64,000 nucleotides of DNA, taken from positions 124,001 to 188,000 of the forward strand of contig JAVYIG010000166.1 of the NCBI GenBank assembly GCA_035222895.1. The letters run 5' to 3'. Position 1 is the stretch's first letter, and each line of letters starts with the position of its first letter. The position numbers were made by a program, and so were the translations under genes. The notes under the pieces are model-generated. The model saw only the letters and a list, made by a program, of their open reading frames with translations, was not told the DNA's origin and did no database searches. Of the stretch, positions 24,801 to 29,366 are shown in pieces. The stretch comes from Strongylocentrotus droebachiensis. Its lineage: Eukaryota > Echinodermata > Echinoidea > Camarodonta > Strongylocentrotidae.

Positions 24801-25244
24801 AATGCATTGCAAAGTGTTGACCGTTCTTTGACTCTGTCTGTGTAATACATTAGTCTGCATATCATCAAAATAGTTAAGAGTGATAGATTATTAGGCCTAC
24901 TTCATTAATCCATACTTTAAAAACACTGCTCCACACTAACTTTCTTTGAGGATGGTCCAGAATGAACCCTTTACAGTCTCTATGCATGTGCCCTTCCTAT
25001 GCTAGAATTTTGATATTTTGGGGTCGCACTTGTCTTTTGAGGCCCATGTGTCCAGGTATCTTTTAGTGTTGAGCCCTGCTAAAAAGAAAAAATTGATCCA
25101 AATGTTTTATTTTTTTTATATGACAGGCATGAACAGCTATTGGGATTGGATGGCATGTACGCTGATATGTGGCAGCAGCAGCTTCAAGCAGAGGAGGAGG
25201 CGGTTGTGGAAGGGAGCAGCGAAACCCTCGACGAGCCGAAGTAG
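618..25244 (+). CDS. ABCB6: ABCB6/HMT-1-like half ABC transporter, 18 exons, 5' end missing
   Basis: Exons: 618-813, 1973-2062, 2504-2606, 3442-3531, 4800-4921, 7066-7175, 8403-8468, 9036-9161, 9578-9654, 10512-10575, 11027-11112, 12069-12126, 14229-14333, 19326-19399, 20880-20980, 21666-21778, 23497-23660, 25127-25244. All junctions are GT-AG, phases agree throughout, and the joined frame gives 620 residues plus a stop. The product aligns along its whole length with remembered vertebrate ABCB6 (STW..., [57 protein letters not shown]). Family knowledge: ABCB6 is a homodimeric half transporter of mitochondrial outer and endolysosomal membranes, linked to porphyrin and heavy-metal handling; HMT-1 is the invertebrate relative. 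NBD motifs by visible residue: Walker A 398-406, Q446, LSGGE 502-506, Walker B D526/E527, H558. All catalytic residues are present, so the gene looks functional. The N-terminal TMD0 lies upstream. Several exons have decayed tandem copies beside them. Confidence 0.95.
1455..1620 (+). mobile_element. tRNA-derived SINE, forward copy
   Basis: A box TGGCTCAGTGGTAGAGC and B box GGGTTCAAGACC lie about 35 bp apart, as in a tRNA promoter, followed by an unrelated body (CTTGTGCCCCTTGGTATGGC...). The anticodon arm does not pair properly, so it is not a tRNA gene. Confidence 0.7.
1700..1915 (-). mobile_element. tRNA-derived SINE, inverted copy
   Basis: The reverse complement reads GTTAGCTCAGTTGGTAGACC then CCCTTTGGTAAGGCATTA, the same family as the forward copy at 1455. 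The two copies are tail to tail with matching bodies (ATACTTTCTTATCAGTCAGG against CCTGACTGCAAAGAAAGC), forming a near-palindrome. Confidence 0.7.
1973..2062 (+). CDS. ABCB6: ABCB6 exon 2 (visible)
   Basis: Acceptor TTGATTCTCAG, donor GTAACG. Together with the single base carried from the previous exon it gives NIVDALSD and then a helix ending in KLLQGGGFG, which matches the conserved FLQGGG of ABCB6. Confidence 0.92.
2504..2606 (+). CDS. ABCB6: ABCB6 exon 3 (visible)
   Basis: Acceptor CTCTGCAG, donor GTAAGT. It encodes [20 protein letters not shown] and the start of FEHLH, the conserved WIRVQQ segment that leads into the first intracellular coupling region. Confidence 0.92.
2733..3291. mobile_element. 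TIR element, GGGTGTTTCACAAAGAT family
   Basis: Inverted ends of about 55 bp (left GGGGTGTTTCGCAAAGATTT..., right ...AGTCTTTGTGAAACACCCTC), both including a TTAAGTTGGACT block and GCAGGC. It lies inside the intron between the exons at 2504 and 3442. The same family occurs at 11126-11440 and 27460-27771. Confidence 0.75.
3442..3531 (+). CDS. ABCB6: ABCB6 exon 4 (visible)
   Basis: Acceptor TTTCTTTCAG, donor GTATTA. It encodes [16 protein letters not shown] and [12 protein letters not shown], the cytosolic coupling segment almost invariant in ABCB6/7/8-type half transporters. Confidence 0.93.
3547..3836 (+). mobile_element. SINE 3' part with partial internal duplication
   Basis: CTCTCCACCCGGGTGAAGTA and AATGGGTCCCCGGTAGG occur twice about 85 bp apart. 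They match the body of the SINE at 6402, and the block ends in a TTATTATTATTATTATG tail. Confidence 0.55.
3844..4280. mobile_element. TTAA-flanked MITE (piggyBac-like)
   Basis: Perfect 19-bp terminal inverted repeats AGGTAATACAAAGTTTTGG, with TTAA immediately outside at 3840-3843 and 4281-4284. The internal part is non-coding. TTAA duplication is characteristic of piggyBac-type transposases. Confidence 0.85.
4800..4921 (+). CDS. ABCB6: ABCB6 exon 5 (visible)
   Basis: Acceptor TGTATACAG, donor GTAAGT. It encodes a hydrophobic pair of helices ([14 protein letters not shown]..., then [11 protein letters not shown]...), corresponding to core helices 3-4. Confidence 0.93.
5737..6128. mobile_element. 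TTAA-flanked MITE, AGGTAAAGACCAGT family
   Basis: Inverted ends AGGTAAAGACCAGTAT and ATAACTGGTCTTTATCT, with TTAA at 5733-5736 and 6129-6132. Diverged relatives are at about 23145-23425 (+) and 26935-27215 (-). Confidence 0.8.
6402..6640 (+). mobile_element. tRNA-derived SINE with ATT-repeat tail
   Basis: An A-box-like TATAGTGGTTCATTCC and B box GGTTCAATCTC are followed by the body ACATCCTTTGGCAAGACATT and CCACTCTCCACCCGGATG, ending in ATTATTATTATT. Family members are at 34640 and 54925; fragments are at 3547 and 24390. Confidence 0.7.
7066..7175 (+). CDS. ABCB6: ABCB6 exon 6 (visible)
   Basis: Acceptor TATTCCAG, donor GTGAGT, ends in phase 0. It encodes [14 protein letters not shown] and ...[10 protein letters not shown], a long cytosolic helix. 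A 2.1-kb intron with a TTAA MITE precedes it. Confidence 0.94.
7267..7405. mobile_element. MITE-like element, GATTGGCTGAG family, second copy
   Basis: It shares GATTTGATTGGCTGAGAGC and the right end TTTTATGAAACAGGGCCC with the copy at 221-370. The left end is eroded. Confidence 0.6.
8008..8190 (+). repeat. Tandem duplication, period about 100 bp
   Basis: GTTCAGATATCTCGGTAGG, TTAATGGACAAAGCTATTTA and AATTGCATAAGTTTT appear at about 8010 and again at about 8110. Further AAATTGCATAGGGTTTT blocks follow to about 8270. Confidence 0.75.
8403..8468 (+). CDS. ABCB6: ABCB6 exon 7 (visible)
   Basis: A 22-codon exon, phase 0 on both sides, between TTTCTTAG and GTAAGC. It encodes [11 protein letters not shown]...ITDYQ, matching the family's VKYYNAE segment. 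Confidence 0.93.
8802..8931. repeat. Long hairpin (inverted repeat) in ABCB6 intron
   Basis: GAGGCCTGGCTGTTG at 8802 pairs with CAACAGCCAGGCCTC ending at 8931, and ACATCCTGCCATGACCCC pairs with GGGGTCATGGCAGGATGT. The stem is about 45 bp with a small internal mismatch zone; the GC-rich loop is about 8850-8878. Confidence 0.85.
9036..9161 (+). CDS. ABCB6: ABCB6 exon 8 (visible)
   Basis: 42 codons, phase 0 on both sides. It encodes [19 protein letters not shown] and a hydrophobic helix ending in EGQLT (core helix 5). Confidence 0.94.
9232..9530. repeat. Fold-back element built from TTTGGTCTACT-type motifs
   Basis: The left arm (GCCATTTGGTCTAC, ATCTACTACCCAAG) and right arm (GGGTAGTAGATGAACTAG, GTAGACCAAATGGC) are inverted. 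The centre holds a perfect palindrome, ACACAAGGTACCTTGTGT, inside further inverted sequence. It lies directly before exon 9578-9654. Confidence 0.75.
9578..9654 (+). CDS. ABCB6: ABCB6 exon 9 (visible)
   Basis: Acceptor ATCTGCAG, donor GTGAGC. It encodes [20 protein letters not shown] and FGTYYR, the last core helix. It lies between a fold-back element upstream and a 27-bp minisatellite that begins right after the donor. Confidence 0.94.
9661..10257 (+). repeat. 27-bp minisatellite, about 22 copies
   Basis: The unit GGTTCAGAGGTCACATTGGG plus GTCGGTG repeats with few changes. The unit length is divisible by three and stop-free, so long frames are open on both strands; these are repeat artefacts. 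It begins about 7 bp after the donor of exon 9578-9654. Each unit holds AGGTCA. Confidence 0.95.
10258..10412. repeat. Repeat related to the element at 34885-35121
   Basis: It contains TATAAAGGCCACTTGTCTAT and ends in GGACAGGTTTGACTGTATAG, the reverse of the ACTATACAGTCAAACCTGTC end at 34880. It directly abuts the minisatellite. Confidence 0.5.
10512..10575 (+). CDS. ABCB6: ABCB6 exon 10 (visible)
   Basis: Acceptor CTACTTTCAG, donor GTTAGT. It encodes [18 protein letters not shown], the linker between the membrane domain and the ATPase. Confidence 0.93.
10857..10892. repeat. T-run/G-run junction
   Basis: About 16 T followed directly by about 20 G. The G tract could form a quadruplex. Similar T/G junctions lie at 35523-35560 and 51167-51195. 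Confidence 0.85.
11027..11112 (+). CDS. ABCB6: ABCB6 exon 11 (visible)
   Basis: Acceptor CCATCTAG, donor GTAAGT. It encodes DPDAKDL...[16 protein letters not shown], the start of the nucleotide-binding domain including the aromatic A-loop region (FYY). Confidence 0.93.
11126..11440. mobile_element. TIR element, GGGTGTTTCACAAAGAT family
   Basis: Inverted ends: CACAAAGATCCTAAG and CTCTAAGTTGGACT at left, CAACTTAGGATCTTTGTG at right. The internal sequence matches the reverse complement of the element at 27460, so both are the same family in opposite orientation. Confidence 0.8.
12069..12126 (+). CDS. ABCB6: ABCB6 exon 12 (visible)
   Basis: Acceptor TGTCTGCAG, donor GTAAGT. It encodes [19 protein letters not shown], the beta strands just before Walker A. 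Confidence 0.93.
12225..12300 (+). mobile_element. tRNA-derived SINE fragment lacking the B box
   Basis: GCGATAGCTCAGTGTAGAGC and AGTGGTCTCGTGCTTGTGCC match the SINE at 1455, with the segment carrying the B box deleted. Confidence 0.6.
12465..13275 (+). mobile_element. Element 1 carrying 150-bp satellite units
   Basis: It begins with GCCTCCGTTACGGAGTAGCC and GGAGGCATTATGTTTTC plus GTCC repeats, and ends with GACGGAGGCATCATTTTCGA. Between lie about five units starting CTCGTGATCGCGTTATCTG at about 12548, 12706, 12858, 13001 and 13133. Units contain AGGTCAAAGGTCA (12660-12672, 12961-12973). Confidence 0.85.
13378..14175 (+). mobile_element. Element 2 carrying 150-bp satellite units (head to tail)
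   Basis: It begins GCCTCCACTACAAAGTAGCC like element 1 and holds five units (about 13438, 13590, 13740, 13890, 14041). AGGTCAAAGGTCA occurs at 14002-14014 and 14146-14158. It ends about 50 bp before the Walker A exon and lacks the right-hand end seen in element 1. Confidence 0.85.
14229..14333 (+). CDS. ABCB6: ABCB6 exon 13 (visible): Walker A
   Basis: 35 codons, phase 0 on both sides. It encodes [20 protein letters not shown]...LDGQDISK with an intact P-loop lysine (K404). The retrotransposon is inserted 29 bp after the end of this exon, and frameshifted copies of the exon lie beyond that element. Confidence 0.96.
14363..18533 (+). mobile_element. Full-length non-LTR retrotransposon in ABCB6 intron 13
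   Basis: The insertion is bounded by AATCCTA on both sides (14356-14362 and 18534-18540) and ends in an A-rich (CAAA-like) tail. A nearby duplicated intron copy at about 18690-18730 shows the same site without the insertion, which fixes the 5' boundary. About 810 bp of leader precedes the protein-coding frame; two copies of an 80-bp segment (14652-14735, 14842-14922) could be promoter monomers. About 400 bp of 3' UTR follows. It belongs to the jockey/CR1/L2-like group by protein motifs; the exact clade is not decided. Confidence 0.9.
15172..18135 (+). CDS. Non-LTR retrotransposon ORF2: endonuclease and reverse transcriptase
   Basis: 987 aa, uninterrupted. The N-terminal apurinic-like endonuclease has HINSRSLN (about 41-48), SETW with E73, RPPDSN, GDFN and SDH (245-247). 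The central reverse transcriptase has [39 protein letters not shown] and FADD (707-710, catalytic Asp pair). The C-terminal domain ends with ...[15 protein letters not shown], common in CR1/L2/jockey-type elements. It would copy its own RNA by target-primed reverse transcription. No separate ORF1 is visible in the 810-bp leader. All catalytic motifs are intact, so this copy could be recently active. Confidence 0.95.
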   Translation: MNSHAHTPDILVDDINESKYYTPQEFKNSFSYKPDNISLLHINSRSLNKNFEYVENLLHSLNNFAFSVIGISETWLHQNSPDMFNLPNYKLIRADRKGRRGGGVAFYITQNINLKIRSDIKLTQAESLFIEINNSNTKNVIIGLIYRPPDSNCDLFCDELDFHLHKIGDENKHNFILGDFNINFSPSSDNSNSTNCMQLMHSYGFFSIINKPTRINPHSSTQIDNIFSNIHNNKTIGGILCSEVSDHLPIFLTCECKLSGRKSFDELLYHKESKRNIELLKQDLFFEGWAEVYSVNDVNTAYKHFSNKLQYYYEKNIPLGKMSNKRNKPRNPWITKGLLKSIQTRNRLYKSHLHNPTDTNLNTYKIYRNKLTKLIRTSRRSHFSNKIKKASSNTTATWKIIKEVMGKKTNPPPTDNITLNGTKIHDPSLHANSFNSFFTNIGPELASKINRTHAHFKDYLSNQNQESLFLNPTNPSEIINITQSLNNSKSHGFDKISMSLLKEIMYPLAKPLTHIFNHSLSQGVFPDLLKLAKVNPILKKDDPQEISNYRPISLLPSISKVLEKIVHNRLHKFITKHKILNSNQYGFRKNYSTDLALIQIYDKITSAIANKEHVIGIFCDLSKAFDTLNHAILLSKLSHYGIRGQPLLWFKDYLTNRRQYVTFNNYDSDPLLIQCGVPQGSILGPLLFLLYVNDIINTSPLLSFILFADDTNIFYSHKDLNMLNNTLNYEINKVSDWFKSNKLSLNTKKTHFMYFKHHSHNTETPIYIKIDGMLLEKKTNSKFLGVLIDEALTWNDHLHQVTMCISKSIGIISKLKFLLPHATLFLLYNSLVLPYITYCNSVWANCGSTKINSIFKLQKKAIRICTGSHFLAHTDPLFYKLKTLKIFDLNTTQVAVIMFKYINNLLPPSFDNMFRFNNSVHSYSTRISGNFHLTNPKLSITHKSVRHSGPDIWNDLPDNIKSCSTIYSLKATLKRQIIQSYAPLSLN
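18560..19215 (+). pseudogene. ABCB6: Decayed tandem copies of the Walker A exon
   Basis: Copies end at about 18692 and 18864 with GGTCATATCAGAT..., then ...ATCATTGAG or ATCAGTAAG, then the exon's own donor GTAAGATCTTAATCCTAATC. GTAAAGTGTACAGTCAT replaces GGTAAAAGTACAATCAT, so a one-base gain breaks the frame and the P-loop. Weaker remnants are at about 18925-18965 and 19155-19215. Spacing is about 172 bp. Confidence 0.85.
19326..19399 (+). CDS. ABCB6: ABCB6 exon 14 (visible): Q-loop
   Basis: Acceptor TATCTGCAG, donor GTTAGT. It encodes [17 protein letters not shown] with the Q-loop glutamine (Q446). About 5 kb of inserted and duplicated sequence separates it from the Walker A exon. Confidence 0.95.
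19767..19914. mobile_element. MITE-like element, GATTGGCTGAG family, inverted copy
   Basis: Ends are GGACCTGTTTCACAAA and TGTTTTGTGAAACGCCCC, with AACCAATCAGAAGC in the core. CCTGG occurs on both flanks as a possible 5-bp target duplication. Confidence 0.6.
20033..20220. mobile_element. TTAA-flanked MITE, copy in inverted orientation
   Basis: TTAA at 20029-20032 and 20221-20224 flank a 188-bp element starting AGGCCATCTGTACTAG and ending AGTGGGCCT. It matches the reverse complement of the 197-bp elements at 29170 and 30580. An internally deleted copy is at about 21497-21625. Confidence 0.75.
20222..20608 (-). pseudogene. Possible frameshifted antisense coding fragment in ABCB6 intron
   Basis: On the reverse strand, about 20600-20420 reads a protein-like segment ([33 protein letters not shown]). 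After a one-base shift it continues as [20 protein letters not shown] and [19 protein letters not shown], ending at a stop at 20222. Amino-acid composition looks coding, but I recognise no family, there is no clear start, and the frame is broken. It could be a transposon remnant or chance. Confidence 0.3.
20880..20980 (+). CDS. ABCB6: ABCB6 exon 15 (visible)
   Basis: Acceptor CCACTCCAG, donor GTGAGC. It encodes [20 protein letters not shown] and [12 protein letters not shown], the helical subdomain of the ATPase. Confidence 0.94.
21150..21425 (+). pseudogene. ABCB6: Two decayed 5' copies of the signature-motif exon
   Basis: At 21186 and 21383, after TGTTTGTTAG, GTTATAATACTGTGGTAGG matches the exon start GTTATGGTACTGTTGTAGG; the upstream ACACGTCTTCTGTTGATG also matches the real exon's intron. 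They still read GYNTVVGDR or similar, then diverge before LSGGE. Period about 197 bp. Confidence 0.8.
21666..21778 (+). CDS. ABCB6: ABCB6 exon 16 (visible): signature and Walker B
   Basis: Acceptor GCTTTTTCAG, donor GTAAGC. It encodes [31 protein letters not shown] and FVLLDE, i.e. the ABC signature and the Walker B Asp plus catalytic Glu. Two 5' copies (about 21150-21425) and one 3' copy (about 21867-21970) of this exon are found as relics. Confidence 0.96.
21867..21970 (+). pseudogene. ABCB6: Decayed 3' copy of the Walker B exon end
   Basis: GGACCATACTGAAAGCTCC, AGATTGTGTTTTTCTTGATG and AGGTAAGCGTAT match 21738 onward of the real exon, with its donor and following intron, at an offset of 130 bp. 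It keeps a usable-looking donor but has no acceptor of its own. Confidence 0.8.
22255..22993. mobile_element. hAT-like non-autonomous element
   Basis: Inverted ends CAGAGATGCCAAC and GTTGGCATCTCTG are flanked by GACCACG on both sides (22248-22254 and 22994-23000), a 7-bp direct repeat (hAT normally gives 8). It contains a poly-T tract (about 22365-22450) and no transposase. Confidence 0.75.
23145..23425 (+). mobile_element. Diverged AGGTAAAGACCAGT-family MITE
   Basis: CCCATATACATCCTTCTGTG, TTGGCCAAATTTCTTATCA and TTTCTTTCACAATGCAATCG match the element at 5737-6128. It lies 70 bp before exon 23497. An inverted relative is at 26935-27215. Confidence 0.65.
23497..23660 (+). CDS. ABCB6: ABCB6 exon 17 (visible): D-loop and H-loop
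   Basis: Acceptor CTCTTACAG, donor GTGGGT. It encodes [30 protein letters not shown] and [11 protein letters not shown], including the D-loop and the H-loop histidine (H558). Confidence 0.96.
24104..24292 (+). repeat. Tandem duplication, period 93 bp
   Basis: GAAGAAAGGAAACCAAAAA, TATCTCAATTTCCAAAGAGA and TCTAGAAAGTTCATTT occur twice with only a few differences. Confidence 0.85.
25127..25244 (+). CDS. ABCB6: ABCB6 terminal exon (visible 18)
   Basis: Acceptor ATATGACAG. It encodes [20 protein letters not shown] and an acidic tail, then TAG at 25242-25244. The MYADMWQ motif is the usual C-terminus of ABCB6. The stop-codon region is repeated tandemly just downstream, so the 3' UTR contains copies of the coding tail. 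Confidence 0.95.
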
Positions 25245-25590
25245 ATGATGCCAGACAGAAATTTAAGACTTGTAATCGCAATCAGTGTGTGTGTGTGTAA
25301 TTGGGTTTTTACAGACGTGTATCAATCAGGTATGATTATTTAACGTCACCATCCGAAAGACGTGACTCAGTTTCAAACCTGCGTCCTCGGCTGATTCAGT
25401 TTGTAACCCTCGACGAGCCGAAGTAGATGATGCCAGACAGAAATTTAAGACTTGTAATCGCAATCAGTGTGTGTGTGTGTGTGTAATTGGGTTTTTACAG
25501 AGTGTATCAATCAGGTATGATTATTTAACGTCACCATCCGAAAGACGTGACTCAGTTTCAAACCTGCGTCCTCGGCTGATTCAGTTTGTA
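25225..25590 (+). repeat. 182-bp tandem duplication including the ABCB6 stop codon
   Basis: CCCTCGACGAGCCGAAGTAG at 25225 is repeated at 25407. The following GATGATGCCAGACAGAAATT, TG microsatellite and GTCACCATCCGAAAGACGTG also repeat. The second copy therefore carries the last codons and TAG but is downstream of the real stop. Confidence 0.95.
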
Positions 25591-25600
25591 ACTTCCATTG

Positions 25601-25910
25601 TTAGCTGGATTACAGGCGCACGCCACAATGCCCAGTCTTCATTTCTTTGGCTTTAATAATCAGAAAATTACCTGAAATGGAGCAGCAAAAGTCTTGATGT
25701 GCCAAAGTAGAAGATTCCAGACAGAAATCTTAAGCTTGTATTCACAGTCGGTCTTCATTTCTTTTGCTTTAATAATTATAAACTTCCCTGAAAATGAGCA
25801 GCAAATGTCTTGATGAGTCTATGTAGAACACCATATAGAAATCTAAGACTTGTATTCACAGTCAGTCTTCATTTCTTTAGCTTTAATAATCAGAAAATTC
25901 CTTGAAGTTA
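25601..25910 (+). repeat. Further diverged stop-region repeats, period about 115 bp
   Basis: CAGTCTTCATTTCTTTGGC, TTTAATAATCAGAAAATT and GAGCAGCAAAAGTCTTGATG repeat three times from about 25632. GAGCAGCAAA...GTAGAA...CCAGACAGAAATCTTA is a degenerate version of the coding tail and stop region. Confidence 0.75.
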
Positions 25911-26934
25911 TATTGTAAACCTTTCTCTTACATATTATGATTTTTTTTTCTTTAGGGGAAGAGTGTGTGTCTGATGTTTCTTCTATGCTATTTCTATTTA
26001 TTGCAAGTTGTACTATGAAGTGGTTTGGAGGTATGAAGAGTTATGGAGATATCCGCATGTTCTGTGAAGACATCAATTTGTCACGCATGGGCTTTCAGGC
26101 TGGCAATATTATGGCTTCTGTATTGGTTTGGTTGAATTTCAGATGAGCCTTAGAACAGAACATGTATGTGTAAAACAACATGATTGTAATGATTGCATGT
26201 GATATTATCATACAGGTTACATAACATGTGAGGACTCTCATAAATTAGTTCTGGCACACAATAAGGTGTAATGGTGTAAGGTGTAAATTTGTCTCAGTTG
26301 GTGCCAGTGTGTCTCAAATATGGCTTGCAAACATAAGCTTGAAACATGATTTTTTTCAAAACTTAAATAATCTGAAATTACCCTTACCTAATCAACATTG
26401 TAGTAAGTTTTTACAACAGTTTAGTAAAATACAGCGATCTATACAAGCTGAAGACCTTGCCCCATAGGTTTATCCAAATGTCACCAAGTTCTAATTTTGT
26501 GTTCGAATTTGAGTTTGAATTTTGAATTTTGTGCGGCCAGAATCAAATCATTATTTGTTTGAGCATTGATGCTTGTGTATGCTGGATACTCCCACCATAC
26601 TTTCACTCTCACCGTTTTATACTCACTTGGTAGGGTTAAGGTCCGGCCAGTCGGCTTTCTATTTCAACTCATGATTTGTTGCCTGAAAGTATATTTTCTT
26701 TGCGATAGGACCTCAGGCTATGCTCCAGATGCTCTGTGCTGTACGTCATTCATCTCCAGGTCTAGAGTTGATGTTAGCATTGCAATTGGGAATCAAATTA
26801 GGTTTTAGGATAAGGGTGATTTTTGGGGTACAGTGCTGGCTCTAAGGCTGAAGTTTGGAATACAATTAATGTAAGAAATAGCCCATCGTGCAGTTACCAA
26901 CAGAGCATGTGCCAGAAAACCCATCAGGCAACTC

Positions 26935-27215
26935 TCAATCAGTGTTAAAAGTTCTGGTCATGCGATTGCATTGTGAAAGAAACGTGGAATCGATCAGAAA
27001 AGGTTGACCATGTTCTGGCATATAAGCGTTGGTGTGTACTACAAGGTTCTGGGTTCTGATAAGAAATGATAAGAAATTTGGCCCAGTCTTGGTAAAGTTA
27101 CAAGCACTGTACACAGAAAGATGTATATGGTACCAGACGAACATGTGGCATAAAAATCGGTCTTGTTTTTTATGCTGTTACAGTACATGCCATATTTAGA
27201 ATATTAAGGCATTTG
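26935..27215 (-). mobile_element. AGGTAAAGACCAGT-family MITE, inverted copy
   Basis: The reverse complement carries TTTCTTTCACAATGCAATCG, GGGCCAAATTTCTTATC and CATATACATCTTTCTGTG, matching the copies at 5737 and 23145. Confidence 0.65.
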
Positions 27216-27459
27216 AAGAGCCATGCTTTTCAGGAAACATGTTTTATCTGATGTTCTTCCACACTTGCATAATACAATGATAAATCTTACAAATTATTGT
27301 TCACCTCTTCCCAGAATTCAACCTTCTCTTCAACTCTTAATACTGGTATGCCACACAAATAATCTCACTGTGTCGCATTGTATTTGTCATGTGGTAGATA
27401 TACAAAACTGAAGGCTTCAATGTTTTTTCACTGTTTCCAACACAAGATTAATCTATACA

Positions 27460-27771
27460 GGGGGTGTTTCACAAAGATCCTAGGTTGAACTTATCTCTAA
27501 GTTGGACTTAAAAATTATGGAAAGCCATTAGCATCCTTGAAAATACTTTGTAAAAGTTACTTTAAAAGGCATAAAATGTTGATTCAAATCATTCATATTT
27601 TCTATTATCATGGGAGATTTCATATTCTTGATGTGGAATTTATGAAAAGACTAAAATACTTGAATTTTTGCTCTTGAATATATTTCATTATGAGGCTACA
27701 AATGGCTCTCCATAATATTTAAGTCCAACTTAGAGTTAAGTTCGACTTAAAATCTTTGTGAAACACCCCCC
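27460..27771. mobile_element. TIR element, GGGTGTTTCACAAAGAT family
   Basis: Ends GGGGTGTTTCACAAAGATCC and ATCTTTGTGAAACACCCCCC, each followed inward by a TAAGTTGGACTTAA-type block. About 312 bp, no coding capacity. Confidence 0.85.
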
Positions 27772-29169
27772 AGGTGTTGGAAGGGTTATCATGGAACTAA
27801 TCAAGACTAGCAATTGGAAATTATGCAAAGCTATTGTGTTGCACAAAGCAATCTTTTCATCAGTTAGTGCCTATTGTTTGTGCAAAAACGCATGAGTGGC
27901 AAACAAGCAACCATGCAGAAATGCGAAGAAAGAAAGCAAAGTGTTAGGCCAATTAATAAGCAATTGTACAGACATCAACTCCCTGACTAATGAATTCTTG
28001 TTATTGTTTTGCTATAATGTTCAGTTTTCATATTATAATTGTCTAGTAAAGTGAATACAAAACTTTGTAAAAGCTAAATTATCTATAGTGACTAAAATAC
28101 TATTCAAATAACAGTTTATATAAAACAGGCCCACAGCACCTCAACAAAGAAAGAGGCACTGATAAATTATGACCAGGGTATTTCAATATTATCAATATTA
28201 TTTATTTTGTTTAGAGTAAATGTATTATATCTGCCTTTACGCCCATATTGATTTTGTGTTCTCAGGGTATCGGGCCATATTCAATTCAATACTTGAATCA
28301 TGTTTATTGTCAGGATTTTTACTTTAATAGCATTGAGCTTCGGGAAGTAAACTGAATCAAGTCTTATTTATATCATGTCTAAGAATCTGACTTTGAGAAG
28401 CCAACTGAGTGGCAAAATATCTACTGATATATTCCCATTTTTCTGACCTAAGTATTGAATTGAATACAGGTCTTGGAATGTTTCTACTTTTCTTTTTTCT
28501 TTCTTAAAGTGTCATCTAGAGTGGTGACAAATAATAGTTTTAACCCATTTTTGACATGGGTATTTTCATGAACACAAAAAGGCATAGGAGCTGAGAGTAG
28601 TGAGTTTCTTCATTTGTATTACCTCACATCTAAGAATACCACAACTATAGCACAGAGCAGTGGTCTTTATTATGTAGTCTTGTGTGTAGTGTTACTAATT
28701 GTAGGCTAATTAAAGTGCATCTCCTTCTAGCTGATTATTCAAAACATGTACATGTATATGTCCTTTATTTGTTACAAGTTTCCAAATTTACCTTTAATTA
28801 TTTACAAGATGTGAAGTTAATTTGCAAGGTGTGTTTTGCTCTCTTAGGGTGTGTGTTAATGTAGTTGATCACAAAATCATCATTTAGTGCCGTAGGAAAT
28901 AGTATTTGAACATGCGGTTTAATATTTGTTATTCTGTAGTTTGCAACTGTTAAAAACAGTAGTACAAATGACAGATAGTAATCTGTATTGTAGATTCATA
29001 CTTGTATTCAAGTGTGGTTTGTTATTATGCACAATATTATATGTTCATTGTATTTATATATATATGTATGATTTTTTGTTTTGTTTGGGGGGGGGGGGAG
29101 GAGTTTGAGATCATTATGAAATAATATTGGGACCTTGTATTTGAGGATGAATTGATTCATGTATGTTAA

Positions 29170-29366
29170 AGGCACACTGTCCTACTTGTAGCTACTTGCT
29201 CCCTCTATATAGAAAACTTCCCAAATCGGTGCCTGTTGGTCCCCCATGATCCTCTTTTTCTTATGTTAAATGAGAGCTAAGTTAATGAGATAGCCACCTG
29301 TCGCAGTGACCTCGATGGCTCGCTGTGTGGTCTAATCCCTTCTAGCTGCAGTAGTAACGCCTACCT
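29170..29366. mobile_element. 197-bp TTAA MITE, copy 1
   Basis: AGGCACACTGTCCTACTTG to GTAACGCCTACCT, flanked by TTAA at 29166-29169 and 29367-29370. Only about three base differences separate it from the copy at 30580. Confidence 0.9.
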
